Assembly (NCBI GenBank): GCA_017795085.1
Contig: CP051246.1
Span: forward strand, 1,614,514-1,678,513
Source: Salegentibacter sp.
Lineage (GTDB): Bacteria > Bacteroidota > Bacteroidia > Flavobacteriales > Flavobacteriaceae
Length of the DNA: 64,000 nt
Reading direction: 5' to 3'
Shown here: positions 43,401 to 50,984 of the stretch, in pieces
How positions within the stretch are numbered: the first letter of the stretch is position 1
How the letters are laid out: every line of letters starts with the position of its first letter
Notes under the pieces: generated by a model
Told to the model about the DNA's origin: nothing
Databases searched by the model: none
The model's input: only the letters and a program-made list of their open reading frames with translations
Position numbers and translations under genes: made by a program

Positions 43401-43851
43401 CTCCTTCTATAGTAATAGTGGCTCCTGGCAAAGGCACATGTTGCTCATCAAACACATGTCCTGATAACCGGCCTGATTGTTGTTTAATTTCATCTTTGGA
43501 ACCAGATAATCTTATAGAAACATTTCTTCCGTCGATAGAGTAAGAAATGGGAACCTGCTCATTGATACTATTTAAAATAGTTTTTATAGGACGTCCATCA
43601 ATTGCTATAGTGTCATTAAGGGCTATATTCCGTAATTGACGTTCATTAAATAATATATTATAATCGGTTTTGTAGTTTAATAATTCAGCTAAATATAATA
43701 AAGAGGTGTCAACATCTTTTTGTGTGCTAGTTCCCTGAAATGCATGCCCTGGATTACAAGTTAAGGTGACTAGCGCAAAGCACCATAAGAAAGAATTTCT
43801 TTGAAGTACACAACAGCTTAGCTGTAATTTTTTTGTAAATTTGATTTTCAT
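40474..43851 (-). CDS. TonB-dependent receptor with STN and carboxypeptidase-like domain
   Basis: A 1125-residue outer-membrane receptor. It has a signal peptide, an STN domain (~50-115, LLNYKTDYNILFNERQLRN), a carboxypeptidase-regulatory-like domain (LSGHVFDEQHVPLPGATITI), a plug beginning VTALDGITAAQISAT with VRGVSERYNNVSMNG, and a barrel ending RSFTLSFLYTF. The STN domain points to control through the FecR at 43988. No SusD partner is adjacent, unlike the 30-35 kb locus, so it is a classical TBDR rather than a SusC/D pair. Its substrate is not evident. Confidence 0.93.
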   Translation of the reverse strand: MKIKFTKKLQLSCCVLQRNSFLWCFALVTLTCNPGHAFQGTSTQKDVDTSLLYLAELLNYKTDYNILFNERQLRNIALNDTIAIDGRPIKTILNSINEQVPISYSIDGRNVSIRLSGSKDEIKQQSGRLSGHVFDEQHVPLPGATITIEGANRATATGFDGDYNLALPAGEYTVVISYISFETQRIANVVVTQGETQNLDVTLQSANEKLGEVVINTSYNERVNNVSALNTLRKNEVTALDGITAAQISATPDNNASQVLRRIAGLHVQDDKYVVVRGVSERYNNVSMNGALMPSTEANRRNYAFDIVPSSLIGNVIVHKSGSPDLPGEFTGGYVNVNTIEVPREDFLTIKVGTGGNENTFEDTYAFPRYDGDYLAGWGKSSVNIPNYFREAIGNVDQSDPENFTEASKNMPGNDRFRLTRYKQQPTQDHALSFGKIIDIKDNTLGITGAATYRNEQTKRDFYNMQPVFELNRGYRYNFLTRLGAVLNASYSFGLNKINLKNTFYKKLETETTDINGADLYNGFYNRSITENRIQNNFWQSVLEGEHALSRKANPIKIKWNAGWADYSRDQPNNIEIRGRNTDYFYTDDYPNASVEEGIRNPVYDASYEDLKKPPYNYIVNQTSRGPSQDYYSYYDEKRYNWGGNGEIPFLSEQFRAKAKIGYSGTRREASNEQFRFALMPTDAETQSIFKGLPYYEVYNQKSFNEELLFYRPLFSGRGVSNLGNGFDATQDLHAGFAMLDFYPAPWLHVSGGIRVEDNTMETITTYKDEGSGGEVTITESVNTLDKTDYLLSVNLIAELTPQMNLRGSFYKSLARPEFTELGDFSYYDLGLRTVIISGYQQDDEGNDVFLEQTKVDNAELRWEFYPSPKESFSLAGFYKQFENPIELTVEQSVNQTSALRARYRNLKEAQNYGLEVDFRKDFSFIPGSFFKDLYLFGNASVIWSTIYYDTEEGVIPTGDEDEEGNPIYRMGVSEIDRPLYGQAPYIINAGLQYDGHSFGLSANYNRVGPRVILPAEVDAYSIYEKPRNVVDLQLRYNFLKNNRAQIKLNLRDIFNDPVIQYNNNIDPNTLRPRTEIVSGVAEGGGSLQLPLDDPSGSDYDEQYDTVRRRFDLQRSFTLSFLYTF

Positions 43852-43931
43852 TTAATTAATTATTGATTTATAACTGGTTTTTAATTATTACGTAAGGATT
43901 AATGCTAGTATGAATTCAATAGTTGTTTTTT

Positions 43932-43963
43932 AAAAAGCGTTGGGTCCAAGCAACGCTTTTTTT
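43932..43963. terminator. rho-independent terminator between FecR and TBDR genes
   Basis: AAAAAGCGTTG (43932-43942) pairs with CAACGCTTTTT (43951-43961), 8-nt loop, with T-runs on either strand. It would end the FecR transcript, so the receptor needs its own promoter. Confidence 0.82.
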
Positions 43964-43987
43964 ATTGATAATGATTCTTATTTTATG

Positions 43988-44965
43988 CTACTGCTGTTTC
44001 TTAAAAGGATAGAGTACCTGATTTTTTCTCTTTATTTTTAAGTTGTGTATAAATAAAATTTTCTCAATAATCTCTATGGGTTTAGTCATTGTAAAAACTC
44101 CACTGATGGTAGCGTTTTTCTGTTCCTTAGTTAACATACTGGTATTTACATTTAAATTATATACTCTGGCTAAGCGTTTTAATACAGCATTTATAGTTTC
44201 GTTATGAAAAACCATGTTATTAGAAGTATATAATTTGGATAAACTATTTCCCGTAGTTGTGACCGTACTATTATTATTGATTTTATCGTATTTCATCATC
44301 TCACCTGGTTTTAGCACGCCTAGTTTCTGTTGTTCATCCTGTTTATTCCTCGTTAGTTGAATACTTCCCTCCGATAATACGACCTGAATTTCATGTTCGA
44401 ATTCATAGGCTTTAATATTAAACTTTGTTCCCAGTACTTTTGTAATTAATTCACCGGTAGTGACTGTGAAAGGTAATTCCTTATTTTTTGAAATATCGAA
44501 AAAGCCTTCCCCACTAAGCAGTATTGCTCTATTTTCTTTATTATAATTTGAAGGTTGATATGAAATTGAAGATCCCGGTTTAAGCCAAATCGTGCTATTA
44601 TCATTCATGCGCACTATTTTTGTTGTATTCATATCATTCCCTACTGTTTCCCAATTGGATGCTTTTTCCGATTGTATTTGAATATAGAAATGTCCCACAA
44701 TAAACACTAGTACTATGGAAGCTATGGCATAAACCAAGTTTTGCCTTCCCTTTTTAGTGACAGAAGTTTTAAAATCAATAGATTGCTTTAAATCTTTGCT
44801 GTAATCTTCAGAAACTATGTTTGAAGCTTCCTTCCATTGCGATGATAAAAAAGCATCTACATCCTTCGGATTATTCTTTATATATTGTTCAGCTTGTAAT
44901 TTCTCATGATCAAAACATTTTCCTTTGAAATATTTTTTTAAAAGCCTTACATCCATTGTCTCCAT
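43988..44965 (-). CDS. FecR-family anti-sigma factor of the second TonB locus
   Basis: A 325-residue protein with one TM helix (~residue 75-95, NLVYAIASIVLVFIVGHFY) and a FecR domain (IVRMNDNSTIWLKPGSSISY; VLGTKFNIKAYEFEHEIQVV). A C-terminal STN-interacting domain follows (ATISGVFTMTKPIEIIEK). It senses the TBDR at 40474 and controls the sigma factor encoded at 37552. The cytoplasmic N-terminus is short and helical. The wide spacing from its sigma gene is unusual. Confidence 0.9.
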   Translation of the reverse strand: METMDVRLLKKYFKGKCFDHEKLQAEQYIKNNPKDVDAFLSSQWKEASNIVSEDYSKDLKQSIDFKTSVTKKGRQNLVYAIASIVLVFIVGHFYIQIQSEKASNWETVGNDMNTTKIVRMNDNSTIWLKPGSSISYQPSNYNKENRAILLSGEGFFDISKNKELPFTVTTGELITKVLGTKFNIKAYEFEHEIQVVLSEGSIQLTRNKQDEQQKLGVLKPGEMMKYDKINNNSTVTTTGNSLSKLYTSNNMVFHNETINAVLKRLARVYNLNVNTSMLTKEQKNATISGVFTMTKPIEIIEKILFIHNLKIKRKNQVLYPFKKQQ

Positions 44966-45419
44966 TTATTTACTTGAATGACGATTTTAAAGTATTTTTT
45001 AAATGAAGTAAATGTTAAGTAAAACTTAATTATTTATTAAGTGTTTTAAGAACTAACTCAATTCTTGCTGAAACATAGGTCAGGTAATAAGAGAATGACA
45101 TAAGCCTATTGCATCCTGAAGACATTTTGTTTAGCATATGTAATTGCTATCTTCGTTAGCCAGATAAAGAAGCCCCTTGGGTGAACTCTTGGTAAAAGCT
45201 ACTCTTACTTGCTTTTAATGTATCCCTCCCTTCGATGATAAGTGGATGTCGGTATTAGTTCGATTGTCCATCGCTCTTGGAAAAGATATGAAGGGTATTT
45301 AAAATAAAATTTTTGATGTTTCATTGCTTTGAGGTTTACTTCTTCTACATTGGACTTGGTCTATTCATTTAAAACAAATAAATAAGAACTCCAAAGTCGG
45401 GATGAAGTATATGGCAGGT
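44966..45419. other. intergenic stretch, no gene seen
   Basis: About 450 bp of AT-rich sequence with many stops in all frames. I see no RNA gene, repeat or promoter of good quality in it. Confidence 0.6.
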
Positions 45420-45758
45420 TTAAATATACCCCTTGGCCAGTCTTCCTACTCTTTTGACCAAATCCTCCTGATCGTTTTCTTGGCCTGTATCAAGAGTGTT
45501 CAACTGAATCAAGGTATACTTCTCAAGTAATACGGAGAGCAGAGACCGTTTAGAATATTTTATACGGACCCTATTAATATAAATTTTTGTAGATCCGGCC
45601 GTATGTAGGCTAACTGGTTTTAACAGATTCCAATAGCTCCTCACGGAAATGTTTTGCGCATCACCCAAATTGATCTTCTGAATAAATGCTTCCCATGTAC
45701 CATTATCAGTCGTTATACGGGTTTCCTTTAACTGTTGCAGAAAAAAGGGACTGATCAA
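45420..45758 (-). CDS. hypothetical 112-residue protein or gene fragment
   Basis: A TTG-started frame (ISPFFLQQLKETRITTDN), open for a further ~27 codons upstream without any ATG (FKVFRKKRAIRKVVNRANR). I recognise no family. It may be a fragment of a longer lost gene. It is isolated between non-coding stretches. Confidence 0.25.
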   Translation of the reverse strand: MISPFFLQQLKETRITTDNGTWEAFIQKINLGDAQNISVRSYWNLLKPVSLHTAGSTKIYINRVRIKYSKRSLLSVLLEKYTLIQLNTLDTGQENDQEDLVKRVGRLAKGYI

Positions 45759-46034
45759 AATACGATTTGCCCGGTTGACGACTTTTCGTATCGCTCTTTT
45801 TTTCCTGAATACTTTAAATGCATAAAAATAACAAATCGGGAGACAAATAAATTAAACGATTATAAAACGATTTTATCCTTGTTCTAAATGAAAGCAAGTT
45901 TACTGTATTGTTAATTAAAGTTAGAATGTTTGAGATGGGGTTAATTGTTGTCTTGATACTTTGATAAATAATGTGACAGCGAAGAAGTAAATGATTTTTT
46001 GTTTTGAACTTACCCCCTCATTTTATTTTTAGTA
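45759..46034. other. intergenic stretch, no gene seen
   Basis: AT-rich spacer between the hypothetical frame and the broken GNAT gene. Its left part contains the ATG-less upstream extension of the hypothetical frame. Nothing else is supported. Confidence 0.5.
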
Positions 46035-46575
46035 TTACCTATTTAGGGGAATTATAAAAGTTTTACAATTTCTTTGATAAATATTATCATCACTTTTTTT
46101 AATATACGTTTTTACTTCTTTTCCTATTTTTTCATAAAATTAAAAGATTGAGGATGACTACTACTCACATAAATTTTAAGAAATCCTTTTTTAAAATAAT
46201 ATGGGGAAATTATGGATTTTAGCCAATAACTCCCATATTCCTTTCCTTTCTCAACTATATGAAAGTATTTTAAAAATATTGTTTGCTTACCGACTTCTAT
46301 ATTTTCAATTTTAAGCTTATGAATATCTCCACCTACGATAGTTAAAACACCTATAGCTTTTTCATTTTTTCAATAATATGTATTTCATACCATATTCCTT
46401 CAATACGCTTTATACCTTCAATATAATTTATAGCATGGTAAAGTTCATTATAGTCATCCCAGTTATTTTCCAATTTCCAGTTAATAAACCTACCTATGGG
46501 AGAAAAGAGTTTGCTTTGGAAAGATGTATGTAAGATGAATTTTAAATCATTGTCCTTAGTTCCAATTATTTTCAT
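46035..46575 (-). pseudogene. GNAT-like N-acetyltransferase, two frameshifts
   Basis: The N-terminal 70 residues are read from ATG 46575 (MKIIGTKDNDLKFILHTSFQ) to IHIIEK. Skipping one base in the A-run near 46368 restores NEKAIGVLTIVGGDIHKLKI and on to SSHPQSFNF. A second one-base change in the T-run near 46112 restores YEKIGKEVKTYIKKSDDN and a stop at 46035. The FYEKIG ending is typical of GNAT enzymes. Both lesions are single-base losses in homopolymers, so assembly error should be kept in mind. Confidence 0.72.
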
Positions 46576-46645
46576 CGGGAATTCGAGGTTATCGAGAAAT
46601 TTTAAATTTAAGTTAGTTGGTAAAATTAATAATTTAACAGTGATA

Positions 46646-46670
46646 GAAGCTTGTTGTTAGCGGTAGGTTA
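46646..46670 (+). repeat. 25-nt inverted repeat, left copy, flanking the HAD gene
   Basis: Starts GAAGCTTGTTGTTAGCGG and matches the reverse complement of 47352-47376 at 22 of 25 positions. Its last three bases are the stop codon of the HAD gene. Confidence 0.75.
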
Positions 46671-47321
46671 ATTGAATATGTCGATATTAAGGTGTTCAAA
46701 CTTGTTAATTTTATAATTTGCAACTTCAATTTCAAAATCAATATTAGCATTGTCATTGGTAAATGCGATAACTGTCATACCTGCTTTTTTGGCGGCTAAC
46801 ATACCTGAAAAGGAATCTTCAATTGCAATACAGCTTGTTGTCGCTACATTGAGTTTTGCAGCTGTTGTTATATAAACTTCGGGGTCTGGTTTTCCATACT
46901 GTTCGAACTCTGCTGATGTAACTGTATCAAATAAATGAAGCGCATTTAATTTCTTTAAAACTGGCGAAATTATTCTGCTAGGCGAGTTTGTCGCAAGTCC
47001 GATTTTGTAATTTCTTAATTTAAGTTTTTCAATAAACTCTATTACCCCATTAATTACGCAGTCATTTGTGGCAATAAGTTCTATTACTCTTGAAACAACC
47101 ATTTGCTCTACAACCTCTAATTCTTTTTCTTTCCATGGAAATTTGTCAAACCAAAATTTTGTAACCTCAGTCGTCGTCATTGATTGAGTAATTTTGGAAT
47201 ATTCGTCAGTTACAGTCACGCCTAGAGAAGTGAAAATTTCATGCTCGGCTTGTTTCCAAAGTCCTTCCGAATCAATAATTACCCCGTCCATGTCAAATAT
47301 AACTGCTTTATAGTCTGTCAT
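46668..47321 (-). CDS. HAD-superfamily phosphatase/phosphomutase (HxpB/YcjU-like)
   Basis: A 217-residue HAD hydrolase, subfamily IA. Motif I is FDMDGVIIDSEG (nucleophile Asp and acid/base Asp), motif II is GLATNSPSRI, Lys is in GKPDPEVY, and motif IV is IEDSFSGMLAAKKAG. The length and the VIIDSE motif fit hexitol/2-deoxyglucose-6-phosphatase or beta-phosphoglucomutase types; the substrate is open. It is a single-gene unit enclosed by inverted repeats and may have been acquired as a cassette. Confidence 0.9.
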   Translation of the reverse strand: MTDYKAVIFDMDGVIIDSEGLWKQAEHEIFTSLGVTVTDEYSKITQSMTTTEVTKFWFDKFPWKEKELEVVEQMVVSRVIELIATNDCVINGVIEFIEKLKLRNYKIGLATNSPSRIISPVLKKLNALHLFDTVTSAEFEQYGKPDPEVYITTAAKLNVATTSCIAIEDSFSGMLAAKKAGMTVIAFTNDNANIDFEIEVANYKINKFEHLNIDIFN

Positions 47322-47351
47322 TCTTACTTGTCAATTTTTAGGTTGTCATTG

Positions 47352-47376
47352 TAACTTACCGCTAAAAATAAGCTTC
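47352..47376 (-). repeat. 25-nt inverted repeat, right copy, flanking the HAD gene
   Basis: On the minus strand starts GAAGCTTATTTTTAGCGG, in inverted orientation to the copy at 46646-46670. Outside the repeats both sides also carry AATTT-AACA-like sequence. Confidence 0.75.
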
Positions 47377-47544
47377 GCTGTGTTGAAATTACCGCCGATA
47401 TTCTATAATAAGCACAGTAGCCGATTGAACACACTGATTTTTCGGATAGCAATATACTCAAAAACCCTTCGAGTTTGCACCCGAACCGCTACTGCTTTCA
47501 CATTGTTATATACTGCTACTTTTTCACGCATATTATGTCCTTTC

Positions 47545-48276
47545 CTATTCTCCGTGATACATATTAGAGTACATTTCGGCTAATTTTGAAGGGGCTTCTT
47601 TCCAAGCGCTAAACATTCCAAGTCCCATTTCGTCAGGAACTATTTCCAATTCTCCTGCTTCTACCTTAGCCAATATTATTTTTGCAATTCCGTCTGGTGC
47701 TGGCATATCCCAATCGCTTCCCTTGTTCATTTCAGTATCAATTGCTCCCGGGTTTATTGCGTGTACAGTTATTCCTTTTTTGGCTAATTCAATTCTTACT
47801 GATAGCGTTGCTGAATATAAAGCGGCTTTTGATACTGAGTAAGCTGCAATTGATGGAAGGGGGGAATAAGCTACAATGGAAACGAGATTAATGATTTTAG
47901 CTGGTGCATTTTTCTTTAAAATTGGAGCAAACGCTCTCATCATATTTACTGTGCCATAATAATTGACTTCCATATCGTTTTCTACCGCACTAATTTCGCC
48001 TTCCAAAATGTTGCCTTGGCTTAAAATTCCTGCGTTGTTAATAAGTACTTCAACGTCTGTTGATTTTTCTGCAACTTTTGAAATTTGAGTATTATCGGTT
48101 ATATCTAATTCCAATGGAACAACTCTTTCATCTCCGAAATCTGGCATTTTATTAGATTTTCGAGAAGTTGCATAAATCTTTTTCGCACCTTTTTCCAATG
48201 ATGCTTTAACAAGCGATTTCCCAATTCCTCTATTCGCCCCTGTAATCAGTATTACTTTGTCTTTCAATGTTTGCAT
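47545..48276 (-). CDS. short-chain dehydrogenase/reductase
   Basis: A 243-residue SDR. NAD(P) motif LITGANRGIGKSLV, NNAG motif, and catalytic AYSVSKAALYSAT with the Tyr-x3-Lys pair are present. Ser-Arg-Lys after strand 2 suggests NADPH. Substrate unknown. It is a stand-alone gene between the HAD unit and the repair operon. Confidence 0.9.
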   Translation of the reverse strand: MQTLKDKVILITGANRGIGKSLVKASLEKGAKKIYATSRKSNKMPDFGDERVVPLELDITDNTQISKVAEKSTDVEVLINNAGILSQGNILEGEISAVENDMEVNYYGTVNMMRAFAPILKKNAPAKIINLVSIVAYSPLPSIAAYSVSKAALYSATLSVRIELAKKGITVHAINPGAIDTEMNKGSDWDMPAPDGIAKIILAKVEAGELEIVPDEMGLGMFSAWKEAPSKLAEMYSNMYHGE

Positions 48277-48348
48277 ATGTTTTTTATTTAAAATTATTAC
48301 ACAAAATTACATTGACGATTAAGCTGGTAAAATCCGTTACTTGCGGTA

Positions 48349-48951
48349 TTATGTTTCAATTGTTCTAAATGTTAAATTAATTCTTGGGCTTTTAACTTTT
48401 TTGGTCGGTGGCAAACGGTGTAACCAATTTGTTTGTGTTTTTCCTTTCATAACCAACAAACTACCTTTTTCCAAAATCACGGAAACGGTTTGTTTTGTTA
48501 CTTTGTGTTTGAAGGAAAATTTTCGGTCAGCCCCAAGACTCAATGAACCAATTGCCCCGTTCTTTTTTAAGTCTTTTTCCCCGTCACTATGCCAAGCCAT
48601 ACCTTCTTCTCCACTGTGATAGAGATTCAGTAAACAGGAATTAAAAGTTTCTCCTGTCTTTTTTTCAATGATGTTTTTTAGTTCTAAAAGTTCCTTTGTC
48701 CAAGGCAAGGCGGATTTCGTGGTTTTAGAATACGTATAGTCAAATGGGTTATCGCCATACCAAGCTACTTTTCGTTTGGTTATAATTAATTTTCCAAAAA
48801 TGATAGCTTTGTCATTGTCCCATCCGATATTGCATAATAAACGGTCGAAATAATGTTGAGCGTTTTCCTCATTAAGGATTTTTCCATAATAATTTACTTC
48901 TCCATCATTTGGTAAAATGTTCGATATAGGGTTGCTGTTAAATAAGTCCAT
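48349..48951 (-). CDS. AlkB-like 2-oxoglutarate/Fe(II) DNA dealkylase
   Basis: A 200-residue AlkB family dioxygenase. The iron facial triad is His121-x-Asp123 (AWHSDGEKD) and His178 (WLHRLPP). The 2-oxoglutarate-binding Arg lies in SPRINLTFR. NLYHSGEEGMAWHSDGE is close to the ALKBH2/3 group, which oxidatively removes methyl groups from 1-methyladenine and 3-methylcytosine. It is last in a four-gene alkylation-repair operon and overlaps the Ada-type zinc domain gene by 14 bp. Confidence 0.9.
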   Translation of the reverse strand: MDLFNSNPISNILPNDGEVNYYGKILNEENAQHYFDRLLCNIGWDNDKAIIFGKLIITKRKVAWYGDNPFDYTYSKTTKSALPWTKELLELKNIIEKKTGETFNSCLLNLYHSGEEGMAWHSDGEKDLKKNGAIGSLSLGADRKFSFKHKVTKQTVSVILEKGSLLVMKGKTQTNWLHRLPPTKKVKSPRINLTFRTIET

Positions 48952-49183
48952 TTTTCCATATTTTATATTCGGCTCTCAAACAATGTCCGCAAGGTCTGTA
49001 ACCTTGTTCTTTTGCTTGTGCCACAGTCTTAAAAAACACCCGATTCTCCATTTTCATTCTTTTCCCCGATTTGCAATACAAGGTTCCGTAAATTTTCAGG
49101 TTACGATTTCCACCATAAGCAATTTCTTTTCGTTTTATTTTTTGATGAAGTATTTTGGCTTCTATTTTAGTGTGTTCTATCAT
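48938..49183 (-). CDS. stand-alone Ada-type metal-binding domain protein
   Basis: 81 residues from Met 49183 (start 4 bp after the preceding stop; upstream in-frame Mets at 49201 and 49249 would overlap that gene). GNRNLKIYGTLYCKSGKRMK followed by GYRPCGHC matches the Ada N-terminal domain that binds Zn and repairs methyl phosphotriesters. The second Cys of the first Ada pair is absent (Cys-Lys-Ser-Gly-Lys), so metal binding may differ from E. coli Ada. It looks like a split-off Ada N-domain. Confidence 0.8.
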   Translation of the reverse strand: MIEHTKIEAKILHQKIKRKEIAYGGNRNLKIYGTLYCKSGKRMKMENRVFFKTVAQAKEQGYRPCGHCLRAEYKIWKNGLI

Positions 49184-49187
49184 TTCG

Positions 49188-49901
49188 TCAACTTGTGGCA
49201 TCGTGAAAAATGATTCCCAAAGTATGCCGTTTTCCTTTGGCGACTTCACTAACTCCGTGCCTCATATTCACTCTGTAATAACCTCTTGCTCCTTTAATTG
49301 GTCGAAAATTGGTTGTAAAGATAAGCATATCCCCTTTTTTGGGTTTTAGAACAATGGCTTTGGATTGTGCTCTTGGTACTTGTTGGGTTAAAACGAATTC
49401 TCCACCTGTAAAATCTTTATCAGGTTCATTTAAGGATAGCACTGCTTGCATCGGAAAATATACCTCTCCGTATAAATCCTGATGCAAGGTATTAAAGCCG
49501 CCTTTTCCATATTTTAAAATCAAAGGAGTTGGTTTTAACTGCTTATTTTTATGGCAAAGCAATTGTAATTCTTCTAAAGTATCGGGAAACGATTTTTCAA
49601 TGTTCAGCACTTTCATCCAAAGATTTGCAATAGGTGAAAGTTTAGGGTAAATAGTTTCTCTTACTATTTGGACAATTTCAGGCAGCGGATAATCAAAATA
49701 TTTATATTCGCCCAAACCGAAACGATAACGTTCCATTATCACGGTTTTCCGATATAAATGTTTGTTATCGTATGCTTGAATTAGTTCCTCGCATTGGTTG
49801 TCTGCCAATATTTTAGGAATATGGACATAGCCTTTTTCATTCATTGATTCCGTTACATTTTGCCAATCTATCGTGCTAAGTTTTGTTTCAAGGTTTTCCA
49901 T
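49188..49901 (-). CDS. 2OG-Fe(II) oxygenase of the alkylation-repair operon
   Basis: 237 residues from Met 49901 (3 nt after the upstream stop; the longer frame to 50159 overlaps that gene and is rejected). Iron ligands are His-x-Asp in TLHQDLYGEV and a distal His in VNMRHGVSEV, with an Arg nearby; FTGGEFVLTQQ matches the prolyl-4-hydroxylase-like fold. Role unknown; the setting suggests a DNA or RNA demethylation or tolerance activity. Confidence 0.82.
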   Translation of the reverse strand: MENLETKLSTIDWQNVTESMNEKGYVHIPKILADNQCEELIQAYDNKHLYRKTVIMERYRFGLGEYKYFDYPLPEIVQIVRETIYPKLSPIANLWMKVLNIEKSFPDTLEELQLLCHKNKQLKPTPLILKYGKGGFNTLHQDLYGEVYFPMQAVLSLNEPDKDFTGGEFVLTQQVPRAQSKAIVLKPKKGDMLIFTTNFRPIKGARGYYRVNMRHGVSEVAKGKRHTLGIIFHDATS

Positions 49902-49903
49902 TG

Positions 49904-50761
49904 CTAAACGTTTACATTTGAGGTATCCGTTTTCGATGCTTCCCAACCAATAATGGCAGTTTTTCGGGTTGTTCCCCACATATAACCACCAAATACTCCT
50001 GTGGATTGAATTACCCTGTGGCAAGGGATTAAAAACGCAATCGGATTGTTTCCGATTGCAGTTCCCACTGCTCTTGATGCGTTTGGTTTTTGAATGGCGT
50101 TGGCAATATTTCCATAGGTGGCTAAATTTCCTATTGGAATTTTTAAAAGTGCTTCCCAAACTTTTAGTTGAAAATCTGTTCCTTTTAGATGCAGTTTTAT
50201 TTTATCGATTTTGCTCCAATCTTGGGTGTAAATTTGTAGCGCATTTTGTTGAATCTCGTCTGTTTGCTGAATGAAACTGGCTTTTGGAAAACGTATTTGC
50301 AATTCAGAAAAAGCAATTTCTTTGTCATCCGAAAAGCCCATATAACAAATGCCTTTGTGAGTAGACGCCACTAAAATATCCCCAAATTCACTTCCTGAAA
50401 AGCTATAATTTATGGAAAGATTCTCTCCTTTGTTTTTATATTCCCCCGGTGTCATCCCCTCAATTTTCACGAATAAATCGTGTAACCTACCTGTTCCCGA
50501 AAGCCCTGTTTTATCAGCCGTTTCAAATAACGTGGACTGAGAATTGGTCAGAATTTTCTTGGCGTGTTGAATGCTGATGAATTGCAAGAATTTTTTAGGG
50601 CTAACGCCTGCCCAATCGGTAAAAAGTCTTTGAAAATGAAATGGGCTTAAATGTACTTTTCTTGCAATTTCGTCTAAGGATGGTTGCTCAATGTAGTTTT
50701 GTTGTATGTACCCAATAGCTTCTGCTATTCGCGTGTAATTAATAAATTCTTGCTCGTTCAT
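49904..50761 (-). CDS. AraC-type regulator fused to O6-alkylguanine-DNA methyltransferase
   Basis: A 285-residue protein equal to Ada without the N-terminal metal domain. Residues ~5-110 are an AraC HTH (SLDEIARKVHLSPFHFQRLF). The rest is an MGMT domain with active-site Cys247 in IPCHRVI and the arginine finger NASRAVGTAIGNNP. It removes O6-alkyl groups from guanine and probably activates its own operon. The zinc domain that senses methyl phosphotriesters in E. coli Ada is encoded separately two genes downstream. Confidence 0.93.
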   Translation of the reverse strand: MNEQEFINYTRIAEAIGYIQQNYIEQPSLDEIARKVHLSPFHFQRLFTDWAGVSPKKFLQFISIQHAKKILTNSQSTLFETADKTGLSGTGRLHDLFVKIEGMTPGEYKNKGENLSINYSFSGSEFGDILVASTHKGICYMGFSDDKEIAFSELQIRFPKASFIQQTDEIQQNALQIYTQDWSKIDKIKLHLKGTDFQLKVWEALLKIPIGNLATYGNIANAIQKPNASRAVGTAIGNNPIAFLIPCHRVIQSTGVFGGYMWGTTRKTAIIGWEASKTDTSNVNV

Positions 50762-50782
50762 TGAATTTAAGTTTTATAACAG

Positions 50783-50790
50783 CAAAAATA
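50783..50790 (-). promoter_or_regulatory. candidate -7 element of the alkylation-repair operon
   Basis: Reads TATTTTTG on the minus strand (TAnnTTTG), 21 bp before the ATG at 50761. No exact TTTG -33 box, as expected for an activated promoter. Confidence 0.42.
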
Positions 50791-50984
50791 GAATTGATTA
50801 TACTCCTATAAAACCCGAAACTTGCTGAATAAACGGTTGTATTTTTGTATAAGGCACAATGGTCAAGTATAAGCGAATTTCAGGATTTCCGAGCTATTCA
50901 CTCTTAGGCTGCACCAGAATTTGATAGTTGCAAAATACTCAATTTTAGCTTTCAGCCTGGATTACACTTATAGAATGTTAATTG

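Noticed and set aside
47380..47544. Integron attC site between HAD and SDR genes
   Set aside because: Short inverted pieces exist but no core GTTRRRY/RYYYAAC pair in the right arrangement, and no integron integrase is in the window.
49902..50159. N-terminal 86 residues of the long 2OG-oxygenase frame
   Set aside because: They overlap the end of the AraC-MGMT gene in another frame; Met 49901 lies just after that gene's stop and begins a normal domain.
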